In this document: in pieces, positions 16,775-24,483 of the stretch
Layout of the letters: each line of letters starts with the position of its first letter
How positions within the stretch are numbered: the first letter of the stretch is position 1
Assembly (NCBI GenBank): GCA_964452115.1
Contig: CAYVKY010000005.1
Span: forward strand, 1 to 34,798
Origin: CAYVKY01 sp964452115
Lineage (GTDB): Bacteria > Bacteroidota > Ignavibacteria > Tepidaquicellales > Tepidaquicellaceae
DNA length: 34,798 nt
Direction: 5' to 3'
The notes under the pieces: generated by a model
Seen by the model: only the letters and a program-made list of their open reading frames with translations
The model's database searches: none
What the model was told of the DNA's origin: nothing
Program-made: the position numbers and the translations under genes

Positions 16775-17512
16775 ATGAATTACACAGAAAACAGCACACT
16801 TGCAGAAATAGTAAAAAACGATACACGGGCAGCAAAAGTATTTGAAACATACGGACTCGATTTCTGCTGCAACGGCAACAGGCCTCTCGGCGAAGCCTGC
16901 GGAGAAAAACAAATTGAACCTCAGAAAGTACTTGAAGATGTAAAATCCGCAACCGCAGAAGCAGACACTTCGATTGATTTTAAATCAATGGATTTGAAAG
17001 ATCTGACAGTATATATAGTTAACAAACACCACAAATATATACGCGATGCTTCGCCTGCGATTAAATCATTCGGACAGAGAGTTGTAAATGCACATTCGGC
17101 AAATCATCCGGAAGTGATTCAAATATTAGACCTCTTTAACCGGCTGAGCCTTGAACTTGATAACCACCTGCATAAAGAAGAGCTTGTGCTTTTTCCGTAT
17201 ATTAAATCATTATCAGAAAGCAATAAGTCATCAATACCGATTCCCGTGCCGCATTTCAGGACAATTAAAAATCCAATCAATGCAATGGAAGCGGAGCACT
17301 CAGGCGCAGGCGACCTGATTCACGAAATATCGGGATTGTCTAGCGGATTCACTCTGCCGCAGGATGCCTGCAACACATTCACTGCATACTACAAGGAATT
17401 GAAAAATTTTGAAAACGACTTGTATATGCACATTCATCTTGAAAATAATATACTTCATCCGGGAGCAATTGCTCTGGAAGAAGAACTGATGAATAAAGGT
17501 CTTATAAGATAA
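16775..17512 (+). CDS. ric: Iron-sulfur cluster repair di-iron protein (RIC family)
   Basis: A 245-residue protein of the RIC/ScdA/YtfE family, which helps restore iron-sulfur clusters damaged by nitric oxide or peroxide. The N-terminal ScdA_N domain (about residues 1-55) carries the Cys pair in LDFCCNGNRPLGEAC. The hemerythrin-like domain follows, with the metal-binding histidines and acids in NKHHKYIRD, LDNHLHKEELVLFPYI, MEAEHSGAG and HIHLENNILHPGAI. It is transcribed alone, divergent from uvrC, and its stop codon is two bases from the convergent mce stop. The gene fits a DNA- and metal-damage repair neighbourhood with uvrC. Confidence 0.95.
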   Translation: MNYTENSTLAEIVKNDTRAAKVFETYGLDFCCNGNRPLGEACGEKQIEPQKVLEDVKSATAEADTSIDFKSMDLKDLTVYIVNKHHKYIRDASPAIKSFGQRVVNAHSANHPEVIQILDLFNRLSLELDNHLHKEELVLFPYIKSLSESNKSSIPIPVPHFRTIKNPINAMEAEHSGAGDLIHEISGLSSGFTLPQDACNTFTAYYKELKNFENDLYMHIHLENNILHPGAIALEEELMNKGLIR

Positions 17513-17514
17513 AT

Positions 17515-17913
17515 TTATTTCTTTGGCTGGGCAAGCTCCATCAGTATGCCGGCAGTTGACTTCGGGTGCAGGAATGATATAAGCATATCGTCTGCACCTG
17601 TTCTCGGCTCTTCGTCAATCAGGCGGACGCCTTTTTCCTTTAACTCTTTGAGCGATGTAACAATGTCATCCACTTCAAACGAGCAGTGCTGAATGCCTTC
17701 GCCTCTTTTTTCTATAAATTTTGAGATGGGAGATTCGGGGGCAGAACCCTGAAGAATTTCAATATCCATATTCTCCAGTTTGATTTTTTGCACATACACT
17801 TTCTGTCCTTCTACGAATTCAACATCCGATGCTTTCGCCTTGAAAATTTTTTCAAGTACGGGAACAGTTTCTTCAAGTGATTTTACCGCTATGCCTATAT
17901 GGTCTAATTTCAT
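17515..17913 (-). CDS. mce: Methylmalonyl-CoA epimerase
   Basis: A 132-residue vicinal-oxygen-chelate protein of typical length. It interconverts the (R) and (S) forms of methylmalonyl-CoA between propionyl-CoA carboxylase and the B12-dependent mutase. Visible landmarks are MKLDHIGIAVKSLEE (His5), GEGIQHCSFEVDDI (His76), DEEPRTGADD and STAGILMELAQ (Glu126), which supply most of the metal ligands. No mutase or carboxylase genes lie in the window. It is 18 bases downstream of manC on the same strand, so the two may share a transcript although they belong to unrelated pathways. Confidence 0.92.
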   Translation of the reverse strand: MKLDHIGIAVKSLEETVPVLEKIFKAKASDVEFVEGQKVYVQKIKLENMDIEILQGSAPESPISKFIEKRGEGIQHCSFEVDDIVTSLKELKEKGVRLIDEEPRTGADDMLISFLHPKSTAGILMELAQPKK

Positions 17914-17931
17914 TATTTGTTTAAATTAATT

Positions 17932-19041
17932 TTATAAAAATTGTTCGAGTCCTTTGCGCCTCAGGTAGTCCACAACTTCCTTCACATTCTGCGACTCGCC
18001 TTTTTTGCATATTAAAAGTCCGTTGTCGGTGTCAATGATAAGCAGGTCTTCGCAGCCGATTACAGCCGATATCCTCTGGTCATTAATCACCATGCAGTTT
18101 TTTGAATTTATCAGCACCGTTCTTCCGTGCTTAACGTTTCCGCCGGAATCCTTTTCGCGGATGCGATAAATTTCATCCCACGACCCTACATCGCTCCAGT
18201 CAAACCGGCTGATGATTGTGTAAACTCGCTGCGATTTTTCCATCACGCCGTAGTCAATTGATATTCCTTTAATCTGCGAATATGCATTTTCAAGAAGTTT
18301 CGGAAAATCATTTGAGTATATGTGCTCTTCAAGCTGCATAATTGCGCTGTACAGGTCGGGAAGGTATTCTCCGATTTCTTCGAGCATCGTGTCGTTTCTG
18401 AAAATAAACATGCCGCTGTTCCAGAGAAAATCGCCGCTTTCGAGAAATGCTTTTGCAACCTCGAGCGTGGGCTTCTCGGCAAATGTTTTAACTTTGTAGA
18501 TATTTTCACAAATTTCGCCGGAGGTATTTACGGATATGTCTATTTTGAATTCCTCTTCGGAGTTGAACTGAATATATCCGTAACCCGTTTCGGGTTTCGT
18601 GGGGTGTATTCCTAGCGTGATGATTCCGCCGTTCGAATGGACAAAACTCAGTCCGCATTTTATTACTCTTTCAAATTCGTGTGTGTCATTTATAATATGG
18701 TCAGACGGCACAACGAACACGTTTGCTTTTTCGTCAAACTGCTTTATTATCAGGCACGTCAGCGCAATACAAGGAGCCGTGTTTCTTCCGAACGGCTCGA
18801 GGATTATGTTCTCTTCGGGCAGCTGCGGAATCTGTTTTTTTACTATTGCTTTATGCTGCAAGCCGGTTACCACAAATATTTTTGTGGTACCGAAAATCGG
18901 TTCAAGTCTTTTAAATGTTTTTTGTATCATGGATTCATCATCGCTCTCAATACATAAAAACTGTTTCGGCATTTTCATTGTGCCCTTTGGCCAGAAGCGC
19001 GTTCCGAATCCTCCGGCCATAATAATTGCATAGTTATTCAT
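17932..19041 (-). CDS. manC: Mannose-1-phosphate guanylyltransferase
   Basis: A 369-residue nucleotidyltransferase that makes GDP-mannose from mannose-1-phosphate and GTP for glycan synthesis. The nucleotide-binding signature is at the N-terminus (IIMAGGFGTRFWP, then MPKQFL). Other family blocks are EPFGRNTAPCIAL, VVPSDHII, GYIQF, VKTFAEKPTLEVA, FLWNSGMFIF and WSDVGSWDEIY. The length fits the single-domain type without a fused phosphomannose isomerase. The start codon overlaps the end of the upstream 701-residue gene by 8 bases, implying translational coupling. Confidence 0.94.
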   Translation of the reverse strand: MNNYAIIMAGGFGTRFWPKGTMKMPKQFLCIESDDESMIQKTFKRLEPIFGTTKIFVVTGLQHKAIVKKQIPQLPEENIILEPFGRNTAPCIALTCLIIKQFDEKANVFVVPSDHIINDTHEFERVIKCGLSFVHSNGGIITLGIHPTKPETGYGYIQFNSEEEFKIDISVNTSGEICENIYKVKTFAEKPTLEVAKAFLESGDFLWNSGMFIFRNDTMLEEIGEYLPDLYSAIMQLEEHIYSNDFPKLLENAYSQIKGISIDYGVMEKSQRVYTIISRFDWSDVGSWDEIYRIREKDSGGNVKHGRTVLINSKNCMVINDQRISAVIGCEDLLIIDTDNGLLICKKGESQNVKEVVDYLRRKGLEQFL

Positions 19042-21139
19042 CGTTAGGTTCTTCTTTCTGTGTAAATATTTTTTCGGGATTATTTAAATACGATATAAAG
19101 ACATCAAGGTCTTTTGTAGGTTTTCCCAAAAACAAAAGTTTGAAATTCACAATAATGTATTTCAATACTTCTTTAATGTCTTCGGAAAATGGATTCATTC
19201 TGTAATTCTGAATATACTTTAAGAATATGTAACTCGACTCTGCAAGCGATGCCATTTTTTCAATTTCAAGCGCATTTGACTGCGTTACAATGCTTTTGAA
19301 TACCGAGTAGGTCTGCGACAGAATTCTGAATGCTTCGTATGTCTGAAATTCTCCGTTGATAGAGTCAATTGATTTGAATATTGATTCGACCTCGAGAATG
19401 TTGCTTTTCAGGGTTAATAATTTTTTTCTTTGTTCTGTGTCAGCAAACTTTTCGCCCAGCTGCTTTTCTAGTTCCGCTTTTTCTTTCTGAAGTTTTTCGA
19501 GCCTTTCCTGTTCGGCTTTGATATCGATAATTCTGCCTTTAATTGCTTCGATATCTTTTATGAGAGTTTCGCTGCCGTTATATTCGCCGCCGTTAATAAA
19601 TACTTCTACGAACTCAAGAGTTGCAAGCATTACCGCCTTATCGGTTTCGAAAGTCTCAGGCATGGCGTCCTGCTTGCCGTAAAAATCAAAATAAAGAGAT
19701 ATCGTGTAATAAATTTCCGTAATAATTTCAAAGGACATCTCTTCCGAATATTCCTTCAGATACAAACTGTTTTTGTATACCGCGGCAACCGTATTCTTAT
19801 TAATATTAGTGGTATGCTGCCCGATTTCATTTTTCAGAATCTCGTTAGTCTGCATCACTTTTTGCAGATATTCCATAAATCTTATCTCTTCGGGGTCGGG
19901 CTCAGCATCGGAAATATGGATTGACGGCTCGTCGGGAATAACGGTTTCATATTGCTCCGTTATAGGATTAATCTGTATTCTTTTTGGCTCAGAGGATTCA
20001 GCCGGCGGTTCTACTGCGGTTTCTTCTTCTTGCGGCGGCGGCACTTCCGTTTCTTGAGGTACATCCGCCTGCTCCGGTGTTTCGATATCTTCCTGAATTG
20101 TCTCCGCTTGTTTGAATACAATTGCAGGCTCTTCCGCCACAGCAGCGGGTTTTATTACTATATCTTCCTCCGGTACGGCTTCGGGAGTAATTTCGGTTTT
20201 CTGTTTGTCCGGTTTTTTGAATAAATTTCTTAACTTCTCAACCTTTTCTTTGATATGAAATTTTTCCTTTTTCGATTCCTTATGGTCTTCTTCATTCGTT
20301 ACCTCATCGGCGGCTGCTTCATTTACATCTTCGGTTTCCTTAGCATCGGGTTCTGATTCTCCTTCCTGAGATGTTTCAAATACATCCGACATTTCATCAT
20401 AAGTTTCTCCGGTTATCGGCTCTGCCGGACTTTCAATTACTGTCCGCTCTTGCCCGGTATTATTAATAGGATTGTTTTCGGGAATACTGAAAACTTCTTT
20501 TTCCGTCTCCGCCTCTTCTTCGTGCTCGTGCGATACAAGTTCAAGGCTTGTGATATTAGCCATCACCGGTTCTTCCTGTACTTCTTCTTCTGTTTCTATA
20601 TTAATATGAATCTCGGGGGCGGCGCTCTCAGTTATCAATGATTCTTCCGGCTGAGGAACGGGCTCATTATTGTCAGGTTCGCCGTCTGAAAGAAATTCCT
20701 TCTGAAGAGTTTCATTCGGGGTGAGGGTTTGCGTAAAATTGCGGTTCAACGGACGAACGATTTTGGGCTGCTCTGCGGGTGGTTCAGATTTCATCTTTAC
20801 CTGTGCTACAAGTTCTTTTTTAAGGAATTCTTTGTCAGACTCATAATTTTCGATAAGGTTTTCAAACGTAATCTGATTCTCTTCAATTTTTTTAAGAATA
20901 AAAAGCAGGTAGGTTGCAAGCAGTTCGGATTTTTTTACTTTGCTGATAAGAAAAATGTCTTTCAGAAGATTTGATGACGTTTTCAGCGACCTTATCATAC
21001 GGATTTTCCGGTCAAATTCACTGTCGCCGCGAAATGAAACGGTTTCCGTTTCGATTCCGCTGATGACGAATCTGAAATATTCATCACCGGAAACTCTTTT
21101 CAGATTTGTTCCGGTTCCGGATAATTCTTCCCTTTGCAT
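19034..21139 (-). CDS. Unrecognised acidic protein with long Glu-rich linker and helical C-terminus
   Basis: A 701-residue protein I do not recognise. Three parts are visible. Residues 1-115 are a mixed, probably folded region (DEYFRFVISGIETETVSFRG; FDRKIRMIRSLKTSSNLLK). Residues about 125-415 are extremely rich in Glu, Pro, Thr and Ala and look disordered. Residues about 418-690 are predicted helical, with a coiled coil near 540-575 (QERLEKLQKEKAELEKQL). There is no signal peptide and no membrane segment, so it is probably cytoplasmic. AAAGGA precedes the ATG. It overlaps manC by 8 bases and is the first gene of the leftward run after the 1-kb origin-proximal spacer. The frame is long, clean and has a plausible start, so it is a real gene. 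Function unknown. Confidence 0.85.
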   Translation of the reverse strand: MQREELSGTGTNLKRVSGDEYFRFVISGIETETVSFRGDSEFDRKIRMIRSLKTSSNLLKDIFLISKVKKSELLATYLLFILKKIEENQITFENLIENYESDKEFLKKELVAQVKMKSEPPAEQPKIVRPLNRNFTQTLTPNETLQKEFLSDGEPDNNEPVPQPEESLITESAAPEIHINIETEEEVQEEPVMANITSLELVSHEHEEEAETEKEVFSIPENNPINNTGQERTVIESPAEPITGETYDEMSDVFETSQEGESEPDAKETEDVNEAAADEVTNEEDHKESKKEKFHIKEKVEKLRNLFKKPDKQKTEITPEAVPEEDIVIKPAAVAEEPAIVFKQAETIQEDIETPEQADVPQETEVPPPQEEETAVEPPAESSEPKRIQINPITEQYETVIPDEPSIHISDAEPDPEEIRFMEYLQKVMQTNEILKNEIGQHTTNINKNTVAAVYKNSLYLKEYSEEMSFEIITEIYYTISLYFDFYGKQDAMPETFETDKAVMLATLEFVEVFINGGEYNGSETLIKDIEAIKGRIIDIKAEQERLEKLQKEKAELEKQLGEKFADTEQRKKLLTLKSNILEVESIFKSIDSINGEFQTYEAFRILSQTYSVFKSIVTQSNALEIEKMASLAESSYIFLKYIQNYRMNPFSEDIKEVLKYIIVNFKLLFLGKPTKDLDVFISYLNNPEKIFTQKEEPNDE

Positions 21140-21310
21140 TTTCCTTTGCAGTTAAGTTTTAATTATAAATAATATTGTGACTTCAAATTAATTATACTGT
21201 AATTAAAGTTCAATCTATAAGGGAATTGCATCAGTGAATTATTTCCACATCTGTCCGAAATTAAATAATAATTGGTTGGAATTTTTCCTTTATCACGTTG
21301 ATGTAATTTT

Positions 21311-21342
21311 TTCCTCACCGCGTAGCGGTGAAATGTCTGTAG
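21311..21342 (+). repeat. REP-like hairpin repeat, unit A
   Basis: The stem CACCGC / GCGGTG closes on a GTA loop (21316-21330) and is followed by the tail AAATGTCTGTAG. The same 32-nt unit recurs at 34746-34777 with one mismatch, and a related copy lies inverted at 21545-21577. Confidence 0.8.
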
Positions 21343-21362
21343 TTCCGGAATTCCTATGCCCG

Positions 21363-21391
21363 TTTACCCCGTAGGGGTTTGATGTTTATAG
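21363..21391 (+). repeat. REP-like hairpin repeat, unit B
   Basis: The stem ACCCC / GGGGT with loop GTA (21366-21378) is followed by TTGATGTTTATAG. It pairs with the inverted copy at 21496-21523. Confidence 0.75.
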
Positions 21392-21495
21392 ATGATTTTT
21401 TCCATACACTAATATAGAATTATTATATCAATTCAACATTGAATATGACGAATGATTTATTCTTCGGGGTTCTGCATAAATTAAATAATCCATCC

Positions 21496-21523
21496 GTAGA
21501 AACATCAAACCCCAACGGGGTAT
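21496..21523 (-). repeat. REP-like hairpin repeat, unit C (inverted copy of B)
   Basis: Read on the minus strand it gives TACCCC-GTT-GGGG followed by TTTGATGTTTCTACGG, nearly the same as unit B. The GGGG/CCCC stem is kept while the loop differs by one base. Confidence 0.75.
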
Positions 21524-21544
21524 AATGCGCTGTGAAATTAATAT

Positions 21545-21577
21545 CTACAGACATTTCACCCCCTACGGGGGTGAGGA
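21545..21577 (-). repeat. REP-like hairpin repeat, unit D (inverted copy of A)
   Basis: On the minus strand it reads CCTCACCCCC-GTA-GGGGGTG and then AAATGTCTGTAG. The 12-nt tail is identical to unit A, but the stem differs from A in compensating positions: CACCCCC/GGGGGTG against CACCGC/GCGGTG. This supports selection for pairing. Confidence 0.8.
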
Positions 21578-21676
21578 CATTTATTACAAACAATAATTGT
21601 AAATCAATGCGAGAACATATATTATAAATAATAATTGTGAATCAATGCAAGGACATATATTAAAAAATAATTGTGA
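21573..21676. repeat. 38-bp tandem repeat, about 2.7 copies
   Basis: Copies start at 21573, 21611 and 21649. Each has the pattern GAGGACAT, an AT-rich stretch, AATAATTGTGAATCAATGC. The third copy is incomplete. The first overlaps the foot of hairpin unit D. Confidence 0.75.
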
Positions 21677-21914
21677 GATTAATCCTTGTCTCTACGCTTT
21701 ATTTTTAACCCAGCTGAAAAACATAGTGCTGCACTTGATTTAGCGGAGCATAGACGCGGAAGTCTCTCTATTTACGGGAATGTATATCAGTTCCCGAAAT
21801 GAAGAAAATAGCACAAAATAAATTTTTTAATTTCTGATTAAAATACTTGAAATAAATTTTTAGTTTGTATAATATTATTTAGTTCTTATTGATATAAAAT
21901 TTCTGTTAAAAAAT

Positions 21915-22145
21915 TGTTAATAACTTTACGGACCTGATTTTTCTTAATCAATTTTTGCCAGTGGGTTTTCAAATTATTAACATCCTTTGTTAATAATATA
22001 AATCGTATGTTATAATTTTTTACTAAATCAGTAACTTACGAAACAATTCGTTTTGTTAACAACTACAATTTTCAAGCCAAAAATTTTCTTTCAATAAAGA
22101 ACCGGACTTAAAGTAATTTTTTAAATAAAGGCGATTTGTTAATAA
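21915..22145. other. Candidate origin part 1: cluster of TTATTAACA motifs upstream of dnaA
   Basis: TTATTAACA or its complement occurs at 21915-21923, 21974-21982, 21988-21996 and 22137-22145. The related palindrome TTGTTAACAA is at 22053-22062. The middle two form a perfect 10-bp inverted repeat (21973-21982 and 21988-21997) around a 5-base spacer. The motif is one base away from the classical DnaA box TTATNCACA. The position directly before dnaA suggests origin function and/or dnaA autoregulation; this is inference. Confidence 0.55.
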
Positions 22146-22163
22146 ATAATAAAATTTGTTGGC

Positions 22164-23666
22164 GTGAATAAATATTCTACTGCCGTGCTTTCAAATACGG
22201 AGATATACGAAAAAGAAGACAACTTACAAAGGAGTGAGAGCAGCCAGGAGTGTAATATTATCTGGAAAAAATTTCTTGACCTTCTTTCGGACAGTCTTAA
22301 AAAATCAGAAATCAGCACTTGGTTTTCGGTAATAACACCAAAGTCTTACATAAATAATGTATTGACAATTGAACTGCCAAGTAAAGATTATTACAGCATA
22401 ATAGAAAAAAGATTCAATAAACAAATCGTAAATGTAATCGAAAGCGGATTGCTCGGGGAAAACGGAAAGCTGATTTATGAAATACGCGAGGATAATTATG
22501 ATGTTCAGAATGAAATATCTCTGCCGGCCGGTAAACCAAAAGCACAGATATTAGACATAAACAGTCGGGTTACCGCTAACATTAAGGTAAATGAGCCTGA
22601 AGAATTCGTTTCAAACCTATATTCTAAGTTCACATTCGAAAATTTTGTAAAAGGCGACAGCAACGAACTCGCAACCGCAACCGCGTATGCAATTGCAAAT
22701 AATCCCGGAAGACTTTACAATCCGTTTTTTGTTTACGGCGGAGTAGGAATCGGCAAAACGCATCTTATTCAGTCGATAGGCAATGAAGTCCTGAAAAACT
22801 TTCCCGATAAAAAAGTTTACTATACAACCGCACCTGACTTTACCACGCAGTTTACTTCAAGCATAGCAAAAGACCGTGTTGAACTCACACCGGGAACTCT
22901 CGGAACAAAGAAACTCGATGCATTTTACAAATCGCTTGATGTACTGATTATTGACGACATTCAGAATCTTGCAGGCAAACCGGGCACGCAGGACTTTATG
23001 TATCAGATATTCAACACGCTTTATAATAACAAAAAACATATCATATTTTCGTGCGACAAGCCGATTAATCAGATTAAAGATATTGAAGAACGGCTTATAT
23101 CAAGGTTCAAATGCGGTATGATTGCAGACATTCAGCTTCCGAGCTGGGAAATGCGCGTTGCAATTATTAAACGGAAATTTTCAGAGAACAATATCTCCGT
23201 ACCCGAAGAGGTGATTCATTTTATCGCAACGAATATCAAAGACAGCATACGCACAATCGAAGGATGTATTGTAGGTATGATTGCAGAAAGCGCACTAATC
23301 TATAAAGGAAATATCAATCAGGAAATTGCGGAAAAAGTTATAAGCCGAATCGCAGGCAGTGTCAGGCGCACAAAAAATATTTCGATTGAAAACATTATTT
23401 ATGCAGTCGGGCAGTACTTCAATGTTTCCGAAAATAACATACTCTCAAAAAAACGCACGAAAGAAATTGCGTTTGCAAGACAGGTGGCAATGTATCTTGC
23501 AAAAGAACTCACAAACTCCACACTCGAATCCATCGGACTTAATTTCGGCGGAAAAGACCACTCAACAGTTTTATACGCATTCAACTGCATAAAATCAAAT
23601 CTTAAAAAAGACGACAGTCTTAAATATCAGATTGAAGAAATAAAACAAAAGCTGAAATTGTTATAA
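22164..23666 (+). CDS. dnaA: Chromosomal replication initiator protein DnaA
   Basis: A 500-residue DnaA, the AAA+ ATPase that opens oriC. Domain I starts near residue 30 (IWKKFLDLLSDSLKKSEISTWFSVI), domain II is a short linker, and domain III begins at FTFENFVKGDSNELA. Walker A is GGVGIGKT (192-199) and Walker B is VLIIDDIQNLAG. Domain IV has the DNA-binding signature GGKDHSTVLYAF with D465, H466, S467 and T468; the first Thr of the common DHTT is Ser here. Translation starts at GTG 22164; no in-frame ATG lies nearby, giving an N-terminal tail of about 28 residues before domain I. dnaN does not follow, unlike in many bacteria; tspO does. Confidence 0.97.
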   Translation: MNKYSTAVLSNTEIYEKEDNLQRSESSQECNIIWKKFLDLLSDSLKKSEISTWFSVITPKSYINNVLTIELPSKDYYSIIEKRFNKQIVNVIESGLLGENGKLIYEIREDNYDVQNEISLPAGKPKAQILDINSRVTANIKVNEPEEFVSNLYSKFTFENFVKGDSNELATATAYAIANNPGRLYNPFFVYGGVGIGKTHLIQSIGNEVLKNFPDKKVYYTTAPDFTTQFTSSIAKDRVELTPGTLGTKKLDAFYKSLDVLIIDDIQNLAGKPGTQDFMYQIFNTLYNNKKHIIFSCDKPINQIKDIEERLISRFKCGMIADIQLPSWEMRVAIIKRKFSENNISVPEEVIHFIATNIKDSIRTIEGCIVGMIAESALIYKGNINQEIAEKVISRIAGSVRRTKNISIENIIYAVGQYFNVSENNILSKKRTKEIAFARQVAMYLAKELTNSTLESIGLNFGGKDHSTVLYAFNCIKSNLKKDDSLKYQIEEIKQKLKLL

Positions 23667-23684
23667 AATTAAATTTCGTTTATC

Positions 23685-24149
23685 ATGAAAGCAGCTGTTA
23701 AATTATTTATCAGTATTATAATTGCATTGCTGACAGGTTTTACCGGTTCTTTATTTACAACACCAAACATTCAATCGTGGTATGTGTATATTCAAAAATC
23801 ACCTTATAATCCGCCTGCGTGGGTGTTTGCGCCCGTATGGACATTTCTTTTCATATTAATCGGCATATCTTTATTTCTTTTGTGGAATTCCCGCAGCGAA
23901 CATAAAAAATCTGCGATTATATTTTATTTTGTACAGTTGATTTTAAATTTGCTCTGGTCAGTATTATTTTTCGGGCTGCATAATCCTGTAATGGGATTTC
24001 TGGATATTATTCTGCTGTGGATTTTTATACTTATATGTATTTTAAAATTCAAAAAAGTATCACCGGCTGCATCATATCTTTTCATTCCTTATTTCTTGTG
24101 GGTCAGTTTTGCTTCTTATCTGAATTTTATGGTTATCGTGTTAAACTGA
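23685..24149 (+). CDS. tspO: TspO/MBR family membrane protein
   Basis: A 154-residue protein with five membrane segments, the normal TspO layout. The family motif is seen in GFTGSLFTTPNIQSWYVYIQ, then KSPYNPPAWVFAPVWTFLF, and near the end LFIPYFLWVSFASYLNF. TspO proteins bind porphyrins and other ligands and are linked to stress responses; the exact role here is unknown. It starts 18 bases after dnaA in the same direction, so it may be co-transcribed with it, although a role in replication is not expected. Confidence 0.93.
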   Translation: MKAAVKLFISIIIALLTGFTGSLFTTPNIQSWYVYIQKSPYNPPAWVFAPVWTFLFILIGISLFLLWNSRSEHKKSAIIFYFVQLILNLLWSVLFFGLHNPVMGFLDIILLWIFILICILKFKKVSPAASYLFIPYFLWVSFASYLNFMVIVLN

Positions 24150-24483
24150 TAATCAAAAAGAAAAAATAATAGACTGAAATATTAGATTTGAATAATTAAA
24201 TTACAGAAATTAGTAATTAAATAATTTCAGTTATCTGAAAAAAAAGGTGTTAATAAAATGTAAAAAAATTATTAATAAAGTATAATTACTAACATTTTTA
24301 ATACCTGTTGATAAATAAAAAATACAAAAATGTTAAAACCGCTAATAACCGTTAGAATTATCAACAAAATTTGTAAGAGATTAAATATATGTTTATAAAT
24401 AATTTATATAATAAATTTAAGCTTATTAACATAATTAACAACTCTAATACTAAAACTATTTTTTTATATAATATATAAATATT
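24150..24483. other. Candidate origin part 2: AT-rich spacer with TTATYAACA motifs between tspO and recN
   Basis: There is no gene here. TTATTAACA or TTATCAACA occurs in either orientation at 24248-24256, 24306-24314, 24358-24366 and 24423-24431. The left two face one way and the right two the other. A run of almost pure A/T with TATATAATATATAAATATTA directly before recN (about 24460-24483) is a plausible DNA-unwinding element. Together with the cluster upstream of dnaA it suggests a bipartite origin. No canonical TTATCCACA box is present. Assignment is by inference. Confidence 0.5.

Larger units (their letters stand above)
21140..22163. other. One-kilobase non-coding region upstream of dnaA
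   Basis: No credible gene was found. The left part (21311-21577) holds two pairs of hairpin repeats in nested inverted order. Then comes a 38-bp tandem repeat (21573-21676), a less AT-rich segment with a small hairpin (CGGGAA 21775-21780 with TTCCCG 21791-21796), and an AT-rich stretch (21840-22163) with several TTATTAACA motifs. These are listed separately. Confidence 0.7.

Noticed and set aside
21140..24483. Canonical DnaA boxes (TTATCCACA type)
   Set aside because: I looked for them on both strands in both spacers and saw none; only the TTATYAACA variant is present.
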